Below the pieces are notes generated by a model that did no database searches, was not told the DNA's origin, and worked only from the letters and a program-made list of their open reading frames with translations. A stretch of DNA of 64,000 nucleotides from Strobilurus pachycystidiatus (Eukaryota; Basidiomycota; Agaricomycetes; Agaricales; Physalacriaceae): the NCBI GenBank assembly GCA_019915135.1, contig JAHLMK010000015.1:558001-622000 (forward strand), in the 5' to 3' direction. Positions 1 through 10,618 of the stretch are shown one piece after another (the stretch's first letter is position 1; each line of letters starts with the position of its first letter). The position numbers were made by a program, and so were the translations under genes.

Positions 1-2
1 GT

Positions 3-1292
3 CACCTTGTGTACGAGGCTATCTTGGCTGCCATTGATCGCATTCGTCAAGCTGGTCCTGATTGCTTCCTGTACAAGGCTGATCTCACTGCGGCTTTTCG
101 TCATATTGCAGTACATCCCTCGCAGTGGCGTTATCTTGGGTTTGTGTGGCGTGGTCGCATCTACCTGGACATTTTCCTTCCTTTTGGCCTGCGTACATCT
201 CCCCGCATCTACAACTACTTTGCAGAGGCCCATCATTGGATCCTTCTCAATCGCAGCGAGGTGTTTGCACTTTTGCAGCACTACCTGGATGACTGGCTTA
301 ACGTGACCTCTGCGGCACGAGGTCGGGAGTTTGCTGAGCATGGTCGATCTCTTTTCCGGGACGTGGCGGCGGAGCTTGGCTTCACTCTCTCGGAGGATAA
401 AGAGGTGGGGCCTGTGCACAAGCTTGAGTTCTTGGGGATTGAGCTGGATTCGGTGGCTATGGAGGCGCGTCTGCCCCTTGAGAAGGTTGATCGGCTTTCA
501 AAGCTGATTTTGGCTTGCTTGGAGCGGGGCTCAGCACATCATGGTGACCTGGAGGAGCTATGTGGCCATATGGTGTTTGCGCAATCTGTGGTCCCTATTG
601 GTCGCTTCTTCACCCGGCGCCTTCTTGACTTCAAACGCTCCCTATTTCCCCAGCCTCACTGGCTTCGCCGCCGCATTCCTCTCTCTGCTCGGGAGGAACT
701 GCAGTGGTGGTCAGATTTCCTTCCCACGTTTAACGGCACATTTGTGATTGGTCCATCTCCGCCCTGCTTCGAGGTGTGGACAGACGCCAGTGGTGTTCGT
801 GGCCTGGGTGGTTACTACGATGATGCCTTCTTTGCAGAGCCGCTTCCTGCCCGCTTCATGGCACTCCCAATCCATTGGAAGGAGATGCAAGCCATTCTTC
901 GGGCTGCACAGCTGTGGGGACATTTGTGGTGCGGGCTTCAGGTGGTGTTTCGTGTTGACAACGAAGCTATTGCAACTTGTCTCACATCTGGTCACATTGA
1001 CCACCCTCCCACACAGTCTCTTTTCCGAAAGTTTGCCCTTCTTGCTGCTTGTCGTGGATTCTCTTTTACCACGTTGTGGATTCCAACAAAAGAGAATTCT
1101 ATTGCGGACGCTTTGTCGCGCTTTGAATGGCGTACTTTATCGACACTTTGCCCACACTGGAATCTTCCTCATTCATCCGGTACTCGTTCCTCAACCGTTT
1201 CTGTTATCCCAACTTCTCCCCCAATCGTGGTTTCTGGGGAGCCTGCGCTGTCCTCACAATACCTTCCCCCACCTTTGGCTGGTCAATTGTGA
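3..1292 (+). CDS. Reverse transcriptase-RNase H of a DIRS-like element (5' partial)
   Basis: The frame is open from the left edge, so the N-terminus is missing. The RT palm is clear: KADLTAAFRHI carries the first catalytic Asp, LPFGLRTSP is the template-grip region, and YLDDWL (near residue 93 of the visible part) is the catalytic box in the DIRS form. LEFLGIELDS follows as the next conserved block. A DIRS-type RNase H comes after it: WTDASG near residue 256, an acidic Glu in HWKEMQAI, FRVDNEAI, and IADALSRF near the end. The tail of about 50 residues is Ser/Pro-rich and unassigned. The protein copies the element's RNA into DNA. The frame has no internal stop in the visible part, so the copy is young or still selected. 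No recombinase domain is fused to it. Confidence 0.8.
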   Translation, partial: HLVYEAILAAIDRIRQAGPDCFLYKADLTAAFRHIAVHPSQWRYLGFVWRGRIYLDIFLPFGLRTSPRIYNYFAEAHHWILLNRSEVFALLQHYLDDWLNVTSAARGREFAEHGRSLFRDVAAELGFTLSEDKEVGPVHKLEFLGIELDSVAMEARLPLEKVDRLSKLILACLERGSAHHGDLEELCGHMVFAQSVVPIGRFFTRRLLDFKRSLFPQPHWLRRRIPLSAREELQWWSDFLPTFNGTFVIGPSPPCFEVWTDASGVRGLGGYYDDAFFAEPLPARFMALPIHWKEMQAILRAAQLWGHLWCGLQVVFRVDNEAIATCLTSGHIDHPPTQSLFRKFALLAACRGFSFTTLWIPTKENSIADALSRFEWRTLSTLCPHWNLPHSSGTRSSTVSVIPTSPPIVVSGEPALSSQYLPPPLAGQL

Positions 1293-1297
1293 GGTTT

Positions 1298-1368
1298 GGG
1301 TTGGGCTGCTTTGGCTCTTCCCCCGTCGTTCATGTAGGCGGAGTATAGCGGGCTTCTCAGAAGCCTTA
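1298..1368 (+). repeat. 71-bp direct repeat, copy 1 (candidate B1)
   Basis: This is identical over 71 bases to 1715-1785, at an offset of 417. It begins just 3' of the RT-RNase H stop codon. It includes a small palindrome, CTTCTCAGAAG, near its end. Confidence 0.85.
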
Positions 1369-1714
1369 TCCCAAATATCACGCTCTTTCCCATTCACTGA
1401 TATCATCACGCAATGGCGACCAAGGCAATCCATGTTGATCAACCCTGATCCAGGGGATTGCCAGGTCCAAACACGGACATCTTCTGTTCATCTCTCGTTC
1501 CGGCCGCCATCATCTGCAGCCGACTGCAGCGCGCGTCGCGCGCTGCTCGTCCCTCGTTCCGGATCACAGTCTTGTCCACGCCCGAGTCCCCCACATCGTC
1601 CTCGTCTCGTATATCCTCGTCCTCGTCCTTATCATTTGTTTCCCCACCCACCATCCCTTTTCTATTGTCTCTTTGTTGTGTAGATTGTTTGTTGCATACT
1701 TACGTACATACGTA

Positions 1715-1785
1715 GGGTTGGGCTGCTTTGGCTCTTCCCCCGTCGTTCATGTAGGCGGAGTATAGCGGGCTTCTCAGAAGCCTTA
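1715..1785 (+). repeat. 71-bp direct repeat, copy 2 (candidate B2)
   Basis: This is an exact copy of 1298-1368. Flanking bases differ on both sides, so the repeat ends are sharp. It probably marks the right boundary of the DIRS-like element. The stretch between the copies holds a palindromic GC-rich core near 1530-1545 and no gene. Confidence 0.85.
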
Positions 1786-1794
1786 ACACGCATA

Positions 1795-1886
1795 TGGCGG
1801 GAGGAGGGCAAGGCGGCGACAGACGGCAACATGATCGACAAGCTTAGCCGGCTACCATCATGACCGACAACAGCCGAAGCTGCCCG
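1795..1886 (+). repeat. Dispersed repeat, related in inverted orientation to 49358-49481
   Basis: The stretch starting GGCGGGAGGAGG and running through TAGCCGGCTACCATCATGACCGACAACAGCCG-like sequence matches the reverse complement of 49358-49481 with scattered mismatches. The distant copy has an extra 31-bp tandem unit. It lies directly beside the inferred end of the DIRS-like element. The rest of 1887-2231 shows no gene. Confidence 0.6.
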
Positions 1887-2231
1887 CCAATGCCATATCT
1901 CTGTGTTACTCCTCTCACAGAGCGTCACGAGCTTCGAAGAACTGGTGCCAGTCAGACAGAACCGAAGGATCATTCCTCGCAAGGGACATGGGAAATGGCG
2001 CGTTCTCACGAATACAGGCATCTATCTTCGAGCAGCGCTTGGTTGCCACCGGCCACTATCATGTGCATTGGTATTCCACCTCCTGCCCAAGTATACCAAC
2101 GAGCCCCCTTCTACCCTCCGAGCGTCAGAGCATGACTGCGCGACCCCACTGACGGCAGACCTCGAATAGCAATTGAATCACAAAATTCCATTTTAAGCGA
2201 ACAATGAACGGTCCTCAGTGCTAGCCATAGG

Positions 2232-4317
2232 ATGAGCACCTTTTGTGGGTGTCGTCATGATTTGTGTGAGCAATTCTGCCCCTCGGGTACGATTCAAATG
2301 AACTCAAAGCTTTGCAGCGAATTGTCCTTGCCCATCACCCCGACAATGCTGTCTATCCCCAGAGATGCTGGCCCAGGTCTTCAATTCCACTATCACTCCT
2401 CCCAGATCCCTCCTTCGTCCCTCCTCCTGCTACGCGACATCTGGATCGAGTTCGGCGGGTCTCAAAGCTTCCGAGATTTCCGGGACTTCTTCACAGGTTT
2501 CCGAGATCGACATCCATCTACCCTTGCTTCCGTAGATGAATGGTTTCGGTGTCCACAGGAGTCCAACAGCCTTTCGAGTCTCCCGTACATTCCATCGTTC
2601 CTCATGCGCTCGGCTACTTCTCTCACACTGGACGAATGGCGCAATGTGTATTCTGTCGCGTACTCGTCTTATGTCAGTGACACCTCCGACCGTGGCAATC
2701 TTCACTCCATCTTCGACACCCACTATCCTCTTGACACATGCGTTAAATGTTGGATCGCGGCTCTCTGTATTGCCGTCATAGAATGGGGACCAGCCGGTCA
2801 ACCGTTTTCCTGTTTGGCCTTCGAGCGGTGTGTACGCTACATCACAGATCGCTGGGGAGCCATCGACTTCACGCAGGCGGATGCGAGATTTTACAGGCGC
2901 GTACGGAGGTTCTGCGGGGCGACGACGGTCTCGAAGCACACATGCGACGAGTGGAATTGGAACAGGCTGGGAATGAACGAGCGATGGTGGTACGCGACAG
3001 CGTATTGCTTCGTTTATCCAAGGTCTACGACTGTGCCCATTGCGCAAGCGACGTGGAGCTATTCGTATGACTGCGATGGATGCATATCACTCGCTCGCGG
3101 GGACGAGTTAGTTACGGTAGAGACGAACTGGGAGGACGAGTTGGGAGATGGGCCTCAAGACTCAGGATCACATCGTCCGATTCGCGAAGATTTCGACGTA
3201 TCTCCAGCTCTAGTAAGCTTCTCAATTTACATCTACCATGCACCGGCATTAATCTCATGATTTTCAGACGCGACTTTGGCCGGTGTCAAGACCTTCTGGC
3301 AATCTGGACGTGAGCACTTCGATGAAGATTGTAAGTTCAATCTCTCTGGTCGTCCATTGTCTGACATGTCTCATAGAGAGCCGACACAAACGTGGCAAGG
3401 ACGGAGTCTTCGAGTCGCGTCGAAGAGACCGATATCACCCAACTTGTACGTGCGTCTTCTTTCTTTTGAGGGTCTTGTCTGGAAACAAACCGCAGACTCT
3501 GTCTGATCTCGGTCTGGAGTCTCTCCTCGATGATCTCGATGAACTAGATGCATCAATTTTATCGGGAACGACCACTTTCTCAAGGGAAGAAACGCAGCCT
3601 CCAGCAGAGAAAATTGTGGGTTTATTTCGTCTGATGCGGGCCCATTGTGTTAACCTTCTCCTACAGCAAGCTCGAACTTCCAGCTCACGTGTGAAGGTGA
3701 GGCTTTGAGCTTCCCAAATTCAAGCCCTCTTCGCGAACCTGACCTGCCATCCGAAGGCCAAACCGAACCCAAAGAAGAAGGTAGCCACAAAAGCCGAGAT
3801 GGTAACAGTACTAAAGACCCATTTTATTAATCTGCTTCGTGAGTCGCATCATCCCCAAGCTCAAACCATCCTTTCTGACGCATGGTCGCGCCTTTCAACA
3901 GGATCGCATCGCGTCCGTTTAGAATACACCACCTTCAACGAGCCGCAACTCCCATGGTCGACGCTCGAAGGCGTTTTACAGCAGAACGACCTGGAGCTCG
4001 TTGGGTGGCCTGACAGCGTTCCAGTCGGCGGGAACAAGAACAGAAATAAGGGAATCCACGGACTGAGCGCGCAGGAAGTGAGGGCTGTGTATGAGGTGAT
4101 GAGTGGGATTTTGCTCAGGAGGGTGGATCAGGGCTCAAGGCGGGCTGATCCAGATTTGCGAACTCCCACCGAGATCAAAAAGAACGGAATGGGCAAGCGG
4201 AATGGCTTGGAGAAGGGCAAGGAGATCCAGCAGAGGATACCGTTGCATAAGATCCAAAGTGTCGCCTCGTTCAGGGTCTTAGCTGCTCCGAGCACTGGTC
4301 CGTCTTTCGTATATTGA
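2232..4317 (+). CDS. GWP-family protein, short form (copy A; multi-exon)
   Basis: The product is unrecognised, but it shares two modules with the other family members here. The first exon (to about 3213) resembles their domain 2: a Trp-rich helical region with ALCIAVIEWGP, then YATAYCFVYP, matching AIAYxxLYP in the other copies. A linker follows in at least four short exons, with donors near 3213, 3310, 3447, 3643 and 3694. The last exons carry the family tail: LKTHFINLLR, then an intron, then LPWSTLEGVLQQNDLELVGWP, GIHGLSAQEVRAVYEVMSG, a basic stretch, and IPLHKIQSV. The CPRC-containing domain 1 of the long copies is absent. The start at 2232 is the first ATG of the open frame and is uncertain. 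Exon joins in the linker are approximate. The tail is rich in Lys and probably nuclear (inference). Confidence 0.6.
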
Positions 4318-4482
4318 CTCAATGCATGTCTGTGGCGCTGTTCGATTTCTCTTGATATCTACAGTTTCTGCACGGTCGCATTATATTGCTATTCTACCAC
4401 GATCTTCTGTATCTCCGTGTTCCGACAGTTCCTCGAAACTGCTTGTTGTTTCTATCCGGTTTCTCTCTATACAATCGTGTAT

Positions 4483-5742
4483 CTAGCGTTCTACGAGAAC
4501 TATCTTCACATCATGACTCCCCGTATCAACGAGCATTTGTGCTCGCAGTGAGGACCTCTGCTCCTCTTTCTCGTCCGCTGATGCCACGGCACCATGATGT
4601 TGCAGAAGTACTATCTTCACCTCCGCTGAATGGGCCATGCAAGATATTGCGCTCCAAAACTCTGTCCACAGCTCTGAATGCAACAGCCCGTAGCCCTCCC
4701 GAGTGATTGGCTCGGAAAACCCTGGCCTCTTCCATGGCTCAATTTCGATTGCCACTTCTTCTACGTTGCTGATTGCCGCGTTGCTTTGCAACGTCGTCGT
4801 CCACCACGTCAAGATGACTGACAGCTTGCCGATAATCAACTCCCTAAGAGAGAGATGGAACACAAGGGAACGAGCCTTTCCGAACGGGAACCGCGACCAG
4901 CGGACGGCTTCATGAAAATCTACGTAGTATCCTGAGAGTCGGACGTTAACGTGAGGGAACGTACCTGAGCCACTGTTATGCAGGACGAGCTCCCTGATGC
5001 TATCCGCAACCCTATCCACCAGCCCATCAGGCTGGACAGAAGACCCATGGACCTCCAAGACGCGCAGATGCTTTACGGAGAACATATGCCCTGCCATAAT
5101 CGCGCTGTAGGTGTCCTTCGAGCATTCGGCTACCGTCAGCATATCGAGCCGAGGCAACTTGTGATGCCCGTCACCCGTACAAGCTGGGCGGAACAGCATT
5201 TCGGTGCAATGATACGCCACCCCATAGAATGTCACCCTCTTCAGACTCGTAAAGTGGCGGAAGAAACCACATGCCTCCACGGTGCACTGCCGTTCCCGAT
5301 TGGTGAGGGGGTAATTGTTGAGTGTGAGGGACGAGAGTTTCGTCCATCGCTGGATTACAGGCAGGCTAAGATGTCGTATGTTGTTCCGACGATAGAAGTC
5401 GAACTTGGCCTCTATGATGGGGGATGTCAAGGATGCCAGGATTTCGTTGCAGGTCTTCCATTCCGATGTGTCATCTCCCAAATCATCCAGCCAGTGACGC
5501 GGGAAGTGGATGGACTGGATAAGAGATCGTAGGGCAGGGGAGTCGTCGAGTCTCTTCCGGAGAGCTGGGTTATGCACGCAAGGCAGCACCGGTCGATTCC
5601 ACCATATTCCAGCGCGCGCTGCAGGATAGAATGCTTTGCACACCGTCAGGCATACTTTCAACGAGGCTGTATCGCCCGCAAGGAAGACCTGCTGGATTAT
5701 GAGATCAATGATTTCTTGAGGGAGTGAGGTATGAATCGACAT
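4483..5742 (-). CDS. F-box/LRR-like protein
   Basis: The N-terminus SLPQEIIDLIIQQVF followed by VCLTVCKAFYPAAR is an F-box-type helix pair. Leu-rich segments follow (IRHLSLPVIQRW, LRVLEVHG, IRELVLHNSG). Such proteins are substrate receptors of SCF ubiquitin ligases. The start was chosen at MSIHTS (5742) because the F-box begins there; a longer frame starts at 5826. An intron at 4964-4908 (GTACGT..AAG, 57 nt) is frame-neutral but predicted, because the paralogue at 56.1-57.3 kb has an intron at the same protein position. The spliced product is 400 residues. The two proteins also share the C-terminal pattern HxxxIxxxxR. The substrate is unknown. Confidence 0.65.
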   Translation of the reverse strand: MSIHTSLPQEIIDLIIQQVFLAGDTASLKVCLTVCKAFYPAARAGIWWNRPVLPCVHNPALRKRLDDSPALRSLIQSIHFPRHWLDDLGDDTSEWKTCNEILASLTSPIIEAKFDFYRRNNIRHLSLPVIQRWTKLSSLTLNNYPLTNRERQCTVEACGFFRHFTSLKRVTFYGVAYHCTEMLFRPACTGDGHHKLPRLDMLTVAECSKDTYSAIMAGHMFSVKHLRVLEVHGSSVQPDGLVDRVADSIRELVLHNSGSGTFPHVNVRLSGYYVDFHEAVRWSRFPFGKARSLVFHLSLRELIIGKLSVILTWWTTTLQSNAAISNVEEVAIEIEPWKRPGFSEPITREGYGLLHSELWTEFWSAISCMAHSAEVKIVLLQHHGAVASADEKEEQRSSLRAQMLVDTGSHDVKIVLVER

Positions 5743-5911
5743 GATGATGGTTATTGGAAGACCTTTGTATGCAGGATCATCAATCAGCGTTTGGCAGGTA
5801 ACTTTACTATCTTGGTAGACAGTCAAGCTCTAAGATTTCATCATCTGGTCGAGGCTTGAGGATGTCTTTACAGTATACGACCGTGGCACTACGCATCAGA
5901 CAAAAAGACAT

Positions 5912-8229
5912 CTAGGCATCGTCCTCAATGAGATCACTTCTCATACCCTCCGCCAGACTCCTGGGGTCCACGATCCAAATCGCCGCCCTCTCTTCCAGAT
6001 CCTCACTCGCACCATCTAAGCTCCCAACCAAACCGCCTAGACTACTCCTGCCAACCTCCCTTACCACTGCTCGCACACTGGTTCGATTCGCCGTGAGCGT
6101 CGTCCATCCCCGCTTCGCTCCCCATAGAAGTGTGCGCACAGTATGCCCAGTGAGCCGCGGATTGAACTTGGTGGGTACCGCGCGACCAGAGATCAGAGGG
6201 ACCTGCCCCGCATCCGCGCTGTTGTAGATAGGATGTGGGTCCGCTCCGCCAGTCCCATCCTCACCAAGAATATTAACGCAAGTGCGCTCTAGGGAGTGGA
6301 AGAATGGTGCCCGGTCCTCATCCCCATCAACCTGAACGATGTTGATGCTATCGTCGTAGTAATGAAGCGGAATTATGGGGATGTAGTCCGCTGCGTCTCC
6401 TGCGTATCGCGAACCTGCCCAATAGGCATTGACGTCTCCGTCGAAAAGCGCCTTCACTCTCTTTTTCTCGTGCTCTCCGGCGATCTTACCAACGATCCTC
6501 AAGCATCGGTCCCTTGCCTAACGATGTAACGAGTCAGTGGAAAGGTTTACTCCTTCGTTCGCTGTAGACTCACCTCGGTCGTAGTCCAAAACTCTACTTC
6601 CCCAAGGGTAGAGACGGTGGAGAGGAGGCCATCTTTGATCTCGTTGATCATGCTCTTGCCCATCTCCTGCAACACTTGGTTCGTCAAAGCCCTGGAGTAC
6701 TGCAGTAGGTCATCCTCGCGCTGCCTCCGCCTCTTCTCCTTCAACTCCTTGTCTACTCCATCGTCATCGTCGTCATCATCCTGGTCGAGCTCTGCCGGCT
6801 TCTTTTTCCAGTCTCGTTCGACCGGTGGGGGTACATATCGGACTTTCGCCTCGGCTACGCTTGGTGGAAGGGGCGCATGCGTAAGGTCGCTGATGAGAGC
6901 GATGAGTACTGAAAGGTCCAAGTTGATGCAACGTGTAGGCTTGAGGGAGGACGCTGAAGTGGACGAAGACGAGGCCGTCGTTGTAGCTAGGGGATTGAAG
7001 TCGTCGCCGAGGATGGCTGAATCTCGCTCTCCTACTTCTACTGTTATTCCCATCTCTTTCAAAAGGTCCACTGTTTGGGCGAGTCGGCCATCTACTCCAG
7101 GCTCACCGGGGTCTAGTCTTGTCAGTCGAAGCGTTATTCGGGGAACGACTCTTTGGTCTGCCTACGGTAGAGAGTCAGAATGGTAGCAGATAAGTGCAGA
7201 TGAAAGGGCCACCTTTCCAACTCGGACAGTGTTATTCTTGGCGGTCTGGACTAACATACGCCCCATTCTCAAGATCGAGTTATCAAACTCTTTTTGCGCG
7301 AGGCTTGGGCGATTGCCGTAAACCCCATCTTCGTCATCCGAGTCAGAGTCGGTGAGATAAGAGTCAATCTCGCGCAGCTCCGAGAGAAGGCGATTGTTTT
7401 TGATACTGACGATAGCGGTGAGGTTGATGGGAAGGTAATGCAAGAAAACAAAACATACGTGTTGACTCGTATCCAGCTCGTACCACCGTCTGCGACGACA
7501 TCAATTTTTGTCTTCTTCTTGTCCTGCTCCTTGTTTCCTTTTTGTTTGCCGTTAGACTTTTTGCCCTTTCCTCGCTTGCCATCCTTCGGTGTCTGCTCGA
7601 TTTCGGCGTCGCTGTCACGATCCGGGTCCTGGGGAGTCTCAGTGGCGCGTCGTGAGCAAAAACTATGAGGGCACCTCTTCGTCAGCTGGGCGCTCATCAC
7701 CATCCAACAAGAAACTTTTGAATACAGCTTTGACGCCTCCATTATGCTGTGCGGCAAGGACTTCGTTCCAAACAGCGATGAGATAAGGTGCGTTGGTTGA
7801 GAGAGGCGGCAGAGTCGAAGAGGTGGGGGATTGGAGAAACTACTGCCAAGGAAATGAAATTAAATCACTGAAATATGTAGAACAAATGGAACGCACCTTA
7901 TCCAGCACATCCAAGTCAATTCTGATGGTATCCTTCAACTTTTTCAGGCCAGATATATTTCCTTGTACGATCCATTCGTCCCGCATGATGCCATTGTCTT
8001 TGCCTTCCTTTTTGTCGCCGCCTCTGACGCGGTCCTGTTTGGAGGATGGCTCTGCAGCGCTGGCACGAGACGAGCTGGCAAGCTCCATCTGGATGTTCAA
8101 CGAGGAGTCCAAGACAGGAATACGACGCGCAGGCGGTTGGAACTGTGCGATAGCATCGTGGATGGCCTGCAACTGCGTCTTCAGAACGACGAGTTGGGGG
8201 TGGGGATGTTCTGCTGCTGGGGCGTCCAT
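5912..8229 (-). CDS. DUF1308-like conserved protein (C7orf25 family), six exons
   Basis: The start is the ATG at 8229. Exons read 8229-7897, 7839-7675, 7628-7459, 7405-7213, 7161-6574 and 6517-5912; all junctions keep the frame. The last two exons carry the recognisable part: INLDLSVLIALISDLTHA, then a central acidic/basic coiled region (DDDDDDDG...KEKRRRQRE), then GDVNAYWAGSRYAGDAADYIP and a C-terminal region ending in IEDDA. The Asp-rich hydrophobic strand and the later conserved block resemble DUF1308 proteins, whose role is unsettled. The N-terminal half is Lys-rich (GKGKKSNGKQKGNK), suggesting a nuclear or nucleic-acid setting (inference). The family call is from memory of motif style. 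The exon 2 to exon 3 intron has a weak donor (GTGCCC). Confidence 0.55.
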
Positions 8230-9063
8230 TGATGCGAGGAAGGTAAATGTTTAGGGTCCTAGAGTCGCGGACAGGCAGCGTATTTGTTTGAGAGTGTGTG
8301 AAGGTAGCAACCGGTCCAGACTAGGTGACTAGTCCTGGTCAACGTCAAAGTGAAAGGTAAGAGGCGCTCGGTGATTCGGACCGGATATCCAGCACAGAAA
8401 GAGCGACAGGAAATGCAATGAAATTTCAAGACGACTCTTGAAGGGAGGTTCAGTACGTAGGTACTTTGTAAGTCAAACACGATATCCATGTTCATTCCAG
8501 GACGTTCCCTGACTGGGCGAGGCCTGACCTCTGTTCTTCCTTCGTCCCAAGCTTTCAAGTTGTTGCAACTTGCATGCGGCCTATCGAGTTCCACTTACTT
8601 CCACTCAAGCTTCCCTCCTTCGCATATTTCCTGTACAAGACACAAACGGCGAAAGCTCGATCTCGACATGCCGTGCCTCACTTCGCTCGTCTTCAATTCA
8701 AAATAGTAGTAAATTTGTCGAGACCTATATGCCATCGAAGTCGGGCACGGTTGAGCTCATGATTCAAACTTCATTCAAGTATTATTCCCAGATCACCAGT
8801 CATGGGGTCAAAACAGACTGGATCTCAAAAGCGAGCATGGGTCAAACCAGATGGCTCATGGCGGAGGCAAAGGTAGAGAGAGCGAAGCATGTGTTTGAAG
8901 CACCGGAAAACGGGCCGACGGTTCCAACGCAACTCTCTCTCAACTCTCGTCGTACTTTCGCCTGCCAAGTTGGATGCTTCGATAGAGCTATTCTCCAGTA
9001 ATGGAAGCAGACTCGCAACGACTCGCCAAGCTTATTGTCTCCAAGCTGCAGAAGTGAAGCCCG
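8230..9063. other. Intergenic region, no gene seen
   Basis: This lies between two divergent genes (8229 minus and 9064 plus). Short frames here have no recognisable motif and no supporting splice structure. It probably holds the two promoters. Confidence 0.5.
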
Positions 9064-9810
9064 ATGCCAGTCTTTATTGAAAAAGCTCATTACGAGTACA
9101 GAACGTCTCCATCTACGCGCCTTCTTGTTGGGATCTGCGGAATACCTGCTTCTGGAAAATCCTCATTTGCTGATCTAATAGCAAAGCACACCAACGATCT
9201 CCTCGCTTCCGCGCAGACCGAAGATAGGGCTGCTCTCGTTGGTCTTGACGGCTGGCATCTCACACGCGCTCAGCTCGATGCTTTCCCTGACCCAAAGCTC
9301 GCGCACGACAGACGCGGGAGTCATTGGACCTTTGACGGTCCCTCATACCTCTCCTTCATCCAGAGACTCCGTCGTCCTATAACTATAGGCGAAATCACTA
9401 CAGCGCCGTCATTCGATCATGCTCTGAAAGATCCCACAACGGAAGGAGTACAGATCCATGCGCATCACCGTATTGTTCTCATTGAGGGGCTGTACACCTG
9501 CTTGAGTGTGGACGAATGGGGCGAGGCCGCCAAGCTGTTGGACGAGCGATGGTACATCCGTGTCGACGTGCCCGAGGCAAAGAGGCGCCTTGTAAAGCGG
9601 CATGTCGCGACAGGTGTGACGAACGATCTGGAGGAGGCGCATTGGCGCGCGGAGCAGAATGATATGCCAAGTGAGCTCACTACCATCTTGGTCGCTTGAC
9701 TATCAAGTAACATGCTTTCAGACGGTGTCTTCGTCATAGAGCACATGCTTGAGCCTACACAGATCATTGAGAGTGTAGACGATCCTGTCTTCACTGTAGG
9801 AAACGAGTAG
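9064..9810 (+). CDS. Small P-loop kinase, Yfh7/uridine-kinase-like
   Basis: Two exons (9064-9670 and 9722-9810; GTGAGC..TTTCAG) give 231 residues. The Walker A motif GIPASGKS sits at residues 26-33, after a strand LLVGICG. LVGLDGWHLTR is the substrate-side Asp motif, followed by DPKLAHDRRGSHWTFDG, a block characteristic of the Yfh7/FrcK group of P-loop kinases. RIVLIEGLY is the Walker-B-like strand. RYIRV-like and KRRLVKRH segments form the lid region with conserved Arg. These proteins phosphorylate a small hydroxylated metabolite with ATP; the substrate here is unknown. Length matches the family. The second exon supplies VFVIEHMLEP, needed for the C-terminal strand, which supports the splice. 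No targeting signal is obvious. Confidence 0.75.
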
Positions 9811-10237
9811 CAACAAGAAAGGCGGTATGGGATCTCACGCCGGTTCAGAGGCAAGAGCCGACTGGCATCCACGAAACCTTTCGACGGTGCTTACTGTATA
9901 GAAACATTCGCGTATTTGGCATTCAGAGGACTCTGGGACACCAAATTTGTAAACCCGAATAGCGACTAGTTTACAACGGCAGTGACTGAGCCAGCGCCAA
10001 TTAGCTGAAATCATCATCTGTGACTACGCCTGTGCCCAAATCGCGTTGTACCATCGATTATCGGCCTCATCGCAACAGCTCTCTTACAGATGCTTTGTAC
10101 AGTACATTGGAAAGATTGCAAGTCACATATTTCATGAATCTAGATTCACCTTCGTGAGGCTTCATCTCAAAGCCAGTCTTAAGTCTTGCATTCTCGTTTC
10201 CTCAGCTGCGCCACAGCCATGAGCACCAAACAGCAGC
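9811..10237. other. Intergenic region, no gene seen
   Basis: This runs between the kinase stop codon and the tRNA-Val terminator. No coding or RNA structure was found. Confidence 0.5.
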
Positions 10238-10241
10238 AAAA
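10238..10241 (-). terminator. Pol III terminator of tRNA-Val
   Basis: A run of four T on the minus strand starts two bases after the tRNA 3' end, as expected for RNA polymerase III. Confidence 0.7.
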
Positions 10242-10242
10242 T

Positions 10243-10315
10243 GAGTCGACCCAGGCTCGAACTGAGGACCTCCTGTGTGTGAGACAGATGCGATAACCAA
10301 CTACGCCATCGACCC
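10243..10315 (-). tRNA. tRNA-Val (anticodon CAC)
   Basis: The reverse strand folds as a 73-nt cloverleaf. Acceptor GGGTCGA pairs with TCGACTC (one G-U). The D arm contains AGTTGGTTA. The anticodon stem encloses CTCACAC, giving anticodon CAC (codon GTG). The T arm has CTCAG-TTCGAGC-CTGGG. No intron is present and CCA is not encoded. A T4 run follows the 3' end. Confidence 0.92.
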
Positions 10316-10618
10316 ATACACGCTGTCTGAAGGCGTGCTCCCCGGTGGGCCGTCGACGCCACACTGGAGAATGTCAAGAACTTATCAGTGCGACAAGCAA
10401 CTGGAAGATGAGGGGGAAGGGAAGTGGAAGGGAGCGCCTTACCTTGAGGCCACACCTCCGCTCAAAGTCGATGTCACAAGTCTGATGAAACTAGTATGAA
10501 ATACACTTCGGCTCACAGTTGAGTGAATTCGAAGTAGTTCCAGGGTACACGGATTCCGTCCAAGTTTACGACATTTTTTGCTAAAATTACACCCATCCCA
10601 TGCTCTCCTTACGCCAAC

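Larger units (their letters stand above)
1..1785 (+). mobile_element. DIRS/Ngaro-like retroelement, 3' part (cut by the window edge)
   Basis: The segment holds a reverse transcriptase-RNase H reading frame followed by a 71-bp sequence (1298-1368) repeated exactly at 1715-1785. A short unique stretch lies between the copies. DIRS/Ngaro-type elements carry split direct repeats in the order A1-genes-B1-A2-B2. Here the copies would be B1 and B2, and 1369-1714 would be A2; A1 would lie left of the window. The RT sequence is of the DIRS class, not Ty1 or Ty3. No tyrosine recombinase frame lies between the RNase H and B1, where Ngaro elements usually carry it, so this copy is either rearranged or deleted. 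The right end is inferred to be near 1785. Confidence 0.6.
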
